From NCBI GenBank assembly GCA_041649335.1, contig JBAZNF010000021.1, positions 1 through 19,316 of the forward strand: DNA of 19,316 nucleotides. Direction: 5' to 3'. Position numbers and translations under genes: made by a program. Every line of letters starts with the position of its first letter. Position 1 is the first letter of the stretch. Below the pieces are notes generated by a model. The model had not been told where the DNA came from. It ran no database searches and saw only the letters and a list, made by a program, of their open reading frames with translations. The DNA comes from JBAYGJ01 sp041649335. Lineage in GTDB: Bacteria; Patescibacteriota; Patescibacteriia; UBA10025; JAHIVO01. Below are positions 7,595-13,303 of this stretch, in pieces.

Positions 7595-7623
7595 TTTATA
7601 CAAAATGGCCTGCCTCGCGTCAA
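7595..7623 (-). promoter_or_regulatory. Minus-strand sigma70-like promoter just before a terminator hairpin
   Basis: On the minus strand, TTGACG (7623-7618), a 17-bp spacer and TATAAA (7600-7595). The predicted start near 7588 is only a few bases before the terminator hairpin at 7585-7557, so the product would be an RNA of about 40 nt. It could also be a chance match in AT-rich sequence. Confidence 0.4.
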
Positions 7624-7641
7624 GCCTGTTTTTGCACAGAT

Positions 7642-7679
7642 AAAAAAGCCCGCCGGAACCTTTGGGGGAAACCGGCGGG
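7642..7679 (-). terminator. Rho-independent terminator of the minus-strand RNA
   Basis: On the minus strand CCCGCCGG (7679-7672) pairs with CCGGCGGG (7656-7649), with a C/A-rich loop, followed by C and six T (7647-7642). There is no T-tract on the plus strand, so the direction is clear. Confidence 0.88.
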
Positions 7680-7864
7680 AGGAGGTGATCAGCGAAGTAC
7701 TCACTGACCATCGAAGTACTGGCACTCGGGCCAGATATCTGTATAAAGGGCGGACCCTGAATATTCAGGTAGGGACCCTGCCAGCATAGTTCCGATAACG
7801 TAGGGGGGAGGGGAATCTCGTTATGGAGACGTACTGACAGAGCCCTTCTGTAACATAAAGCTGA
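7642..7864 (-). ncRNA. Probable structured non-coding RNA (about 220 nt), unidentified
   Basis: On the minus strand there is a promoter (7871-7899), about 220 nt without a convincing ORF, and a strong terminator. Several stems are visible by eye in the minus-strand RNA. AAGGGC pairs with GCCCTT and CTGTCAG with CTGGCAG, which together enclose ATAACG/CGTTAT capped by a C-rich loop (TTCCCCTCCCCCCTA). Separate hairpins are CCTGAATATTCAGG and CTGGC/GCCAG, and GGTCAG can pair with CTGATC. GTACTTCG occurs twice. Near the 3' end is TGATCACCTCCT, nearly the tail of 16S rRNA. I looked for signatures of tmRNA, RNase P RNA, SRP RNA and 6S RNA and did not find them. Function unknown; base-pairing with ribosome binding sites is one possibility. 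Confidence 0.6.
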
Positions 7865-7870
7865 GCCTGC

Positions 7871-7899
7871 ATAGTAAAGGATTAGCATTATTAAGGCAA
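7871..7899 (-). promoter_or_regulatory. Promoter of the minus-strand RNA
   Basis: On the minus strand, TTGCCT (7899-7894), a 17-bp spacer and TACTAT (7876-7871). Predicted start near 7864. The match is moderate but placed correctly relative to the terminator. Confidence 0.5.
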
Positions 7900-7905
7900 T
7901 ATTGG

Positions 7906-7914
7906 TTATCCACA
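7906..7914 (+). promoter_or_regulatory. Perfect DnaA box
   Basis: TTATCCACA is the exact DnaA-box consensus. It lies just upstream of the -35 box of the minus-strand RNA and about 70 bp before the DUF2238-like gene. A weaker TTATTTACA follows at 7917-7925. Binding is not shown. Confidence 0.4.
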
Positions 7915-7929
7915 GATTATTTACATAGA

Positions 7930-7970
7930 TTGACATAACCTAGTTCCAAGAATAATCTTAATTATATAAT
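7930..7970 (+). promoter_or_regulatory. Possible promoter of the DUF2238-like gene
   Basis: Two readings exist. TTGACA (7930-7935) with a 17-bp spacer pairs with a poor -10 TAATCT (7953-7958). Alternatively a perfect TATAAT (7965-7970) has no good -35 and would give a leader of about 10 nt. Confidence 0.4.
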
Positions 7971-7986
7971 CCTTTAAATAATAATA

Positions 7987-8610
7987 ATGAAGACAAACTT
8001 AATTCTGACAAATATCGTTCGGTTTGGGTATATTGGGTGGATTTTGTTTGAGATACTAAACTGGATCGGCGTCTTGCATTTTACCCTGGCCTTCACCTGG
8101 TTCGGGCTCGTCTTCACCATGTCGATGGTCTGGGCGTTGGTGGAATTCATGTCCTGGCGCGTACGGAAAACGACGGGCGAACCATTGCCGTGGTTTGTCT
8201 ACCTGGGCGCACTGTTTTCCTCTTCCGTAGATGCAATGGGAGACATCAAGCACTGGTACGTGACCTACAGCTGGTATGACCAGGTGGCGCACAGTACCGG
8301 CGGCGGTATGGCGGCGCTATTGATTTTCTATACGTTGTGGCGTTCGCGGAATGCCGGCCGGATGTTCATGGGCAAATACATGACCGGATTCATGACCGTG
8401 GCGTTTACTATGGCGTTAGGTTCGTGCTATGAACTTGAGGAATATTTAGAAGACGTTATCCGCGGGGTGGTTGGTGTCCGTCTGGGTGACGGCCCGGATA
8501 CCACCAATGACATGCTGATGAACATGATTGGCGCGCTGATAGTCGTAGCTATTTTGATGTTTATTATCAAAAAGTATACAAATTGGAGAGCTATAAAGGC
8601 AGAAAACTAG
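7987..8610 (+). CDS. DUF2238/YjdF-like integral membrane protein
   Basis: The 207-residue protein has about five to six hydrophobic segments. The central region carries YDQVAHSTGGGMAALL, then an acidic pair in CYELEEYLEDV, then GDGPDTTNDMLMNMIGA. The pattern of D...H...GG, E..E and T-N-DM...N..GA is that of the DUF2238 (YjdF) membrane family, whose function is not established. GC content here is still that of the dcw region; the AT-rich island starts right after the stop codon. It is monocistronic by position. Confidence 0.65.
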   Translation: MKTNLILTNIVRFGYIGWILFEILNWIGVLHFTLAFTWFGLVFTMSMVWALVEFMSWRVRKTTGEPLPWFVYLGALFSSSVDAMGDIKHWYVTYSWYDQVAHSTGGGMAALLIFYTLWRSRNAGRMFMGKYMTGFMTVAFTMALGSCYELEEYLEDVIRGVVGVRLGDGPDTTNDMLMNMIGALIVVAILMFIIKKYTNWRAIKAEN

Positions 8611-8625
8611 TATATTATCAGCCTC

Positions 8626-8654
8626 TTCACAAAAGGGTGATTTTGTGGTAGAAT
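8626..8654 (+). promoter_or_regulatory. Extended -10 promoter of the GNAT-methyltransferase-kinase operon
   Basis: TTCACA (8626-8631), a 17-bp spacer and TAGAAT (8649-8654), preceded by TGG, an extended -10 element. Predicted start near 8661 gives a 100-nt leader. The core GATTTTGTGGTAGAAT (8639-8654) is 15/16 identical to the hydrogenase promoter core at 13279-13294. Confidence 0.68.
8628..8647 (+). promoter_or_regulatory. Palindrome between -35 and -10 (possible operator)
   Basis: CACAAAA (8628-8634) and TTTTGTG (8641-8647) form a perfect 7-bp inverted repeat with a 6-nt centre, placed within the promoter spacer. A repressor site is the natural reading; a weak terminator for the upstream gene is the alternative. 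Confidence 0.45.
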
Positions 8655-8717
8655 AAAGGCAGATACTGAAAATAAAGATAAATACTATTATTACCTTATT
8701 TATGTTAATTAATACCA

Positions 8718-8743
8718 ACCCAAAGCTTTAATTTGAGTTGGGT
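8718..8743 (+). promoter_or_regulatory. Leader hairpin before the GNAT-like gene
   Basis: ACCCAA (8718-8723) pairs with TTGGGT (8738-8743) around a 14-nt loop, ending 17 bases before the start codon. It is a weak 6-bp stem; attenuation or translation control is possible but unproven. Confidence 0.25.
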
Positions 8744-8760
8744 GCTTATATTTATTAAGG

Positions 8761-9588
8761 ATGTTCGCAACTTATAGTTCAAAAATTATAGCTTTAAAAA
8801 ATAAGGGGACTAATCAAACCCAAAAGTTTCACTTTGAAACATTATATGAATCAAAAGGTTTAGAGGAGATTAAATTATTCTTACTTAAAAATATTGATCA
8901 AATTATTGAACAAAATTGGGGAAAATTTAGTAAAGAATTCATCGTTCAACATATTTTAAAAGCACAAATTGTAAAATTAGTTAGAGATAAAAATGAAATA
9001 ATTGCATTAGCTGCTGCAAGTAATAAAAAAATATTCAATTTAAATATTTTATATTTAGAATTTACTGTAATAAATCAAGATTATCAAGGGTATAATTTAT
9101 CAACAATTTTAAATGCGCAGATAATTATTGAACAATATTTAAAAGGATTTTTCAAAAGACGATTTCATGCCCTTGATATAGTAACCATTACAAGGAATTT
9201 ACGTGTTTTAGGCGCATTAAGTCATTTCGCAAGCTATATTTATCCTGATCCTAAAGAATTTGAAAATGCTGGAAAAATTAAGCCGTCAAATGAACGTACA
9301 TGGAAAATTGTTAATGAAATTTTAAGGATTAGTTGGAATCCAAACAGAAAATTATTAAAAGAAGGAAACGTTTTAATCGGTTCATATGAAAATACCCCAT
9401 GGTTAATTCAGCATAATATTCAAAAGCATTATAAAACTTCAGTAAAGGACTTAGGAGAAAAATACTTAGATTTAAAAAAATTTGCTGATAAGGAATTTAT
9501 TGTACATGTAAGATATAATATACTGTCTATATTAAAATACTTTTTTTGGACGTTTTACAAAATTTTAAGTAGTTATAAGGATGCCTGA
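8761..9588 (+). CDS. GNAT-like acyltransferase (putative)
   Basis: The 275-residue protein has a central region that fits the GNAT fold: a strand ILYLEFTVI (near residue 100), then QDYQGYNLSTILNAQIIIE, which corresponds to the acyl-CoA pyrophosphate loop (Q-x-x-G-x-G/A in the family) and following helix, then IVTITRNLRVLGALSHF, like the TRN-x-x-V motif of distant GNAT proteins. The second loop glycine is replaced by Asn, so activity is not certain. The C-terminus has a hydrophobic stretch (ILKYFFWTFYKILSS) that could touch the membrane. It is the first gene after an extended -10 promoter and overlaps the methyltransferase gene by 8 bp, so the two are translationally coupled. The substrate is unknown. 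Confidence 0.5.
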   Translation: MFATYSSKIIALKNKGTNQTQKFHFETLYESKGLEEIKLFLLKNIDQIIEQNWGKFSKEFIVQHILKAQIVKLVRDKNEIIALAAASNKKIFNLNILYLEFTVINQDYQGYNLSTILNAQIIIEQYLKGFFKRRFHALDIVTITRNLRVLGALSHFASYIYPDPKEFENAGKIKPSNERTWKIVNEILRISWNPNRKLLKEGNVLIGSYENTPWLIQHNIQKHYKTSVKDLGEKYLDLKKFADKEFIVHVRYNILSILKYFFWTFYKILSSYKDA

Positions 9589-10225
9589 ATTGTCAAGCCG
9601 AGATCAGCAAGCTAAGAAGGCTGTCTTTGATAAGTGGTCAAAATATTACGATTCTGATCATTTATGGCACTGGTATTTTAACGCTGGCTATAAAAAAGTT
9701 GTTTTCTATTTAATAAAAGAAAATGTTTCTCTTGGTCGATCATTGGATATTGGATGTGGAACAGGTGGTTTAGAGGAAATTATTTTAAAAAATTCTTTTA
9801 AATCTAATACTCTGGCTATTGATATTTCAGAGGAAATGGTTAAGGTGGCCAGACAAAAGATAGTAGATCAACAAATAGAATTTTTAGTTGGAGATTTTAA
9901 TGACCTAAAATTGCAAAAAGAATCTTTTAATAATATTTTTATTTTAAATAACTTACATCACTTTACAATAATTAAGGATTTTTTTAGTAAAATTGACTCT
10001 TTGTTATTAAAAGGTGGTCATTTGTTTTTAATTGATCCAAATGCAGATGGTATTTTAAGAAAATTTTGGACAGTAATATTAGATAATGTTTTTTTTAGAC
10101 ATGAGGGCGATGTTAAATATCATTCATTTAAATTAGTTGATAAAATTCTAAAAGAATTGAAGTATTCAATAATTATTTCAAAAAACTTTTATTTTTTTTC
10201 AAAATTTTGCATCTATAGAAAGTAG
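9581..10225 (+). CDS. Class I SAM-dependent methyltransferase
   Basis: The 214-residue protein has the SAM-binding motif I LDIGCGTGGLEE at residues 55-66, then LAIDISEEM (acidic motif II region), VGDFNDL, and FILNNLHHF at the motif IV position, followed by LLLKGGHLFLIDP. This is the UbiE/Methyltransf_11-type small-molecule methyltransferase layout. Substrate unknown. It overlaps the GNAT-like gene by 8 bp, and its TAG stop is followed directly by the ATG of the kinase gene, so all three form one tight operon. Codon use is strongly A/T-ending like its neighbours in the island. Confidence 0.85.
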   Translation: MPELSSRDQQAKKAVFDKWSKYYDSDHLWHWYFNAGYKKVVFYLIKENVSLGRSLDIGCGTGGLEEIILKNSFKSNTLAIDISEEMVKVARQKIVDQQIEFLVGDFNDLKLQKESFNNIFILNNLHHFTIIKDFFSKIDSLLLKGGHLFLIDPNADGILRKFWTVILDNVFFRHEGDVKYHSFKLVDKILKELKYSIIISKNFYFFSKFCIYRK

Positions 10226-13111
10226 ATGAAATATTTAGCAGACATCCTAATAACATCACTTGTAATAACTGGGAATATAATTCTTGGTTTAATTGTTATT
10301 TGGAGAAATAGAAAAAACGCTTCAAACGTTTATTTCTTTCTTTTAGCAGTATCAGTTTCTTTCTGGACTTTATCAAACTTTCTATCAAATATAGTAAATT
10401 CAAATAGTGGCGCAATAATTTTTGCAAAATTTTCTTATACTTTTGCACAATTGATTGGTTTCTTTTTCTTCTTTTTTACCAGTTCCTTTATTCAAAAAAA
10501 TATAAGTAAATTTATTAAATTTACAGTTATATTTTTAACATTATTATTAATTTGTTTAACATTATTTACAAGCGCAATTGTTGGTAATCAAGTTACTTTT
10601 GAGTATACGACTATTTACGTTTCTTATGGTGGGTATTTTAACCTTTTCACGGTAATCTTTATTGCGACTTTAATTATAAGTTTTTACTATTTGTTAAAAA
10701 ACTTTAAACACTCGGAGGGAATTAAAAAAATTCAATATAAATTTGTTTTTCTCTCAACCTTTATTGCGGCGTTATTTGGAACGATTTTAAATTTAATACT
10801 CCCATTATTAACACATAATGGGTATTTTACTCACTTTGGCCCTTTCGCTACCGTGATTTTAATTGGAGGAATTGCATACTCAATTATTAAACATCGATTG
10901 CTTGATATTAGATTATTTATATTACGAACGATAACATATTCTATTGTAGTACTTCTAATTTCAGCCACCGTTGTTGGTCTTACCTTGTTAATTCCACAAG
11001 CGTTTGAATTCAATGTTGCTATTAGAACAATTTTAGCAATTGGAACTTCAATTTTTATTGTTTTAATTTTAGATCCACTAAAAAAGGGTATTGCTAAATT
11101 TACAGACAAACTTTTTTTTAAGGCTCAAATTAACTATCAAAATTTATTAGCCAATTTGTCCGAAATTATTAACCGTGAGATTGAGTTGGATGTTCTATTA
11201 TTTACCCTCTCACATAAATTAGAGAAAAGTCTGAAAATTAAGAACGCCAGTTTTTATATTGCGAGTACGACGGGTGGCGCTTTTTATAAGCGATCGGGCA
11301 GGGTAGACGCAAAAGGAAGGTTGGTCTCTCAGGAGGAAATTGAACGGTTAGAAAATGTTGGTCCGGAGTCAACGGCGGATAAAATCGCCCACAACAATCC
11401 GTTAGTTTCGTATTTACATAAGGAAAAACAGATTATCGTGCTGGAAGCCTTGGAACGGAAAATTGAGGATACGCAGAATGATGGCGACCGGAAAAAAATG
11501 GAAGCGTCAAAAGATGCCTTAGATGTCATGGATGCCGCTGTTGTAGCTCCAGTGCTCATGTCCAACACTATTAACGCCATTATGGTGTTAGGCCCGAAAC
11601 TATCGGGCGATCCGTATGGGACGGAGGACCTCCAATTACTATCTTTGCTTGGTCCGCAACTGGCATCCGCCCTAGAAAAATCGAGGTTGTATGAGGAAGT
11701 CAAGCAATTTTCCGAACGGTTGAAAAAGGAGATTGCCATTGCCACGGAAGACGTACGCAATACAAATTTGCAGTTGAATGAAAGAAACCGTTATTTAACG
11801 GCCTTACAGAACGTCACGAACCTGATTACCAGGACATTGGATTTCCGCAAGGTAACCCAATCCATTGCCGACAGCATACAAAGTGAGTTGGGATACCAGG
11901 GTGGCATATTATTACTTTTAGGTAAGGACAAGCATAAATTATTTCCGGATGCGGTAACCAGCGGGTTGATGACTCCTGAAGTCCAGAAATTGATCGGCAA
12001 GCCGTTATCCGAACTGTATGGTGATTTCCGTACGTCAACCAGCCGGACTACAAAAGCGATCAAAACCGGCCAGGTACAGATCGGCACGTCGTTTGCCGAA
12101 TTCCTCGCTCCGGCATTGCCGGTGGAGGTCTGCGAAAAAATCCAGAGTACGATGAAGATTAAGACGATTATTGCCGTACCGATATATTCTGAAGAGGGAA
12201 TCGTCGGGGCGATTGACTTTATGGTCCAGAAAGATCCGGGCGAACTGAAAGATACTGACCTGAACATGATGCGTTCACTCTGCAACCAGACCGGCATCGT
12301 GTACCGGAACATCGAGCTGTACCGACAGCTGTCGGATTCAAATAAAAATTTGGCCGAGGCGAACGTCCATCTGCAGCAGCTGGACCAGGCCAAGAGCGAA
12401 TTCGTGTCCATTGCCTCGCACCAGCTGCGCACGCCGATGACCGGCATCATGGGCTACCTGTCCATGATCCTACAGGGCGATTTCGGCAAGACGCCGAAAA
12501 AGCAGGGCGACGTCATCGCCATGCTGCTGGAGGAATCCCAGCGCATGATCCGCCTGATCAACCTGTTCCTGAACGTCAGTAAGATTGAGTCAGGAAAAAT
12601 GGAGCTGCTGCGCCGGCCGATGGATATCAATGAAGTGATCGAAAAAGTGATCAGCGTGGTCAAGAAATCCGGAGAAGACAAGAAACTGAAGGTGGAATAT
12701 ATCAAGCCAAAAGAAAAATTACCTCTGGTCATGGCTGACCAGGACAAGCTCGGCGACGTGGTGCTGAACCTTGTCGACAATGCCATCAAATACACGGATG
12801 AAGGCAGCATTATCGTGACGGCGGTACATGAAGGCGACAATGTACACGTGAAAGTGAAGGATACCGGCCGCGGCATCCCGCCGGACGAGGCGAAAAAGCT
12901 GTTCGCCAAGTTCGTTCGCGGGTTCGGCATCGCCCAGGTGAATCCGGACGGCTCGGGTTTAGGCTTATATGTTGCGCGCAGGCTAGTCGAGGGCCATGAC
13001 GGACAGATCTGGGTGGAATCCGAGGGCCAGGGCAAGGGCGCGACGTTCCAGTTCACCATCCCGGTCGCTAAAGATGCGAAGGGAGAGAATGACAAGAAGT
13101 TTGATTTGTAG
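10226..13111 (+). CDS. Multi-pass membrane sensor histidine kinase (7TM + 2 TM, GAF, GAF, HisKA, HATPase)
   Basis: The 961-residue protein begins with seven hydrophobic helices (about residues 8-222; histidine-kinase N-terminal 7TM type), two further helices (about 233-282), and a first GAF domain from about 305 to 490. A short coiled coil (EEVKQFSERLKKEI) and a second GAF domain (about 520-690) follow. The kinase core has the H-box SHQLRTPMTGI with phospho-acceptor His732, the N-box NLVDNAIKY (Asn848, Asn852), DTGRG from Asp879 and GSGLGL. All catalytic motifs are intact and no receiver domain is attached. No response regulator is in the window. The first 338 codons are AT-rich like the two genes upstream; the rest has the composition of the hydrogenase region, so the gene is a compositional mosaic. 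Confidence 0.92.
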   Translation: MKYLADILITSLVITGNIILGLIVIWRNRKNASNVYFFLLAVSVSFWTLSNFLSNIVNSNSGAIIFAKFSYTFAQLIGFFFFFFTSSFIQKNISKFIKFTVIFLTLLLICLTLFTSAIVGNQVTFEYTTIYVSYGGYFNLFTVIFIATLIISFYYLLKNFKHSEGIKKIQYKFVFLSTFIAALFGTILNLILPLLTHNGYFTHFGPFATVILIGGIAYSIIKHRLLDIRLFILRTITYSIVVLLISATVVGLTLLIPQAFEFNVAIRTILAIGTSIFIVLILDPLKKGIAKFTDKLFFKAQINYQNLLANLSEIINREIELDVLLFTLSHKLEKSLKIKNASFYIASTTGGAFYKRSGRVDAKGRLVSQEEIERLENVGPESTADKIAHNNPLVSYLHKEKQIIVLEALERKIEDTQNDGDRKKMEASKDALDVMDAAVVAPVLMSNTINAIMVLGPKLSGDPYGTEDLQLLSLLGPQLASALEKSRLYEEVKQFSERLKKEIAIATEDVRNTNLQLNERNRYLTALQNVTNLITRTLDFRKVTQSIADSIQSELGYQGGILLLLGKDKHKLFPDAVTSGLMTPEVQKLIGKPLSELYGDFRTSTSRTTKAIKTGQVQIGTSFAEFLAPALPVEVCEKIQSTMKIKTIIAVPIYSEEGIVGAIDFMVQKDPGELKDTDLNMMRSLCNQTGIVYRNIELYRQLSDSNKNLAEANVHLQQLDQAKSEFVSIASHQLRTPMTGIMGYLSMILQGDFGKTPKKQGDVIAMLLEESQRMIRLINLFLNVSKIESGKMELLRRPMDINEVIEKVISVVKKSGEDKKLKVEYIKPKEKLPLVMADQDKLGDVVLNLVDNAIKYTDEGSIIVTAVHEGDNVHVKVKDTGRGIPPDEAKKLFAKFVRGFGIAQVNPDGSGLGLYVARRLVEGHDGQIWVESEGQGKGATFQFTIPVAKDAKGENDKKFDL

Positions 13112-13122
13112 GCCCCTTCTTT

Positions 13123-13217
13123 GTCATCCTGAGGAGTGACGCTGAACAAGGTGAGGCGGAACGACGTGAGGCTCCTTAAGTAAATAGTAGAGATTGCTTC
13201 GCCCTGCTCGCAATGAC
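13123..13217. repeat. Intergenic palindromic repeat, element 1 (GTCAT...ATGAC)
   Basis: The element starts GTCATCCTGAGGAGTGACG and ends GATTGCTTCG...CGCAATGAC. It lies between the kinase and hydB and is related by its ends and its CGCAATGAC/GATTGCTTCG half to element 2. It can fold as an RNA hairpin and may act as a terminator. Confidence 0.75.
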
Positions 13218-13265
13218 GGTAAAAAGTGTAAGAGGGGCGAAGACTAACGATTGTATGGTTAAAGT

Positions 13266-13294
13266 TTGAATTCAATCAGATTTTGTGGTATAAT
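13266..13294 (+). promoter_or_regulatory. Strong extended -10 promoter of the hydrogenase operon
   Basis: TTGAAT (13266-13271), a 17-bp spacer and a perfect TATAAT (13289-13294), preceded by TGG (extended -10). Predicted start about 13301, only about 3 nt before the ATG at 13304, so the transcript is nearly leaderless. The core GATTTTGTGGTATAAT (13279-13294) matches the kinase operon promoter at 15 of 16 positions. Confidence 0.85.
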
Positions 13295-13303
13295 CCAGGC
13301 ATC

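Larger units (their letters stand above)
8611..11240. other. AT-rich island
   Basis: From about 8611 to 11240 the sequence is much richer in A and T than both flanks and codons are mostly A/T-ending (AAA, ATT, TTA). The right edge falls inside the histidine kinase gene near codon 338, not between genes. The segment holds one promoter, the GNAT-like gene, the methyltransferase gene and the kinase membrane sensor. Recent horizontal acquisition or gene conversion is the likely cause. Boundaries are estimated by eye. Confidence 0.7.

Noticed and set aside
7681..7692. Remnant of a 16S rRNA gene
   Set aside because: Only the GATCACCTCC tract matches; flanking bases do not resemble helix 45 or any other 16S segment.
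7568..7789. 73-codon plus-strand ORF and the strong GGAGGTGATC motif at 7681-7690 as a ribosome binding site
   Set aside because: No suitable start codon follows the motif at normal spacing and the ORF shows no protein-like pattern; the motif is better read on the minus strand within the RNA.
7642..7864. Minus-strand RNA as tmRNA, 6S, SRP or RNase P RNA
   Set aside because: No tRNA-like 3' end, no SRP GGTCAGG-type loop, no RNase P core motifs and no 5'-3' closing stem of 6S type could be found by eye.
7508..7936. 142-codon minus-strand ORF across the stretch between the 4-TM and DUF2238-like genes
   Set aside because: It runs through the predicted RNA, its terminator and the second terminator hairpin, shows no family motif and is rich in rare-looking composition; the RNA explanation fits the signals better.
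8718..8743. Hairpin as a rho-independent terminator
   Set aside because: The stem is only 6 bp with a 14-nt loop, no clean T-run follows, and it lies just before the start codon of a gene.
12454..13275. 273-codon minus-strand ORF antisense to the kinase 3' end
   Set aside because: It covers the conserved HATPase domain in antisense and begins in repeat element 1; no recognisable domain.
13283..13303. TTG start for hydB at 13283
   Set aside because: Those seven codons contain the perfect extended -10 promoter; ATG 13304 is the better start.
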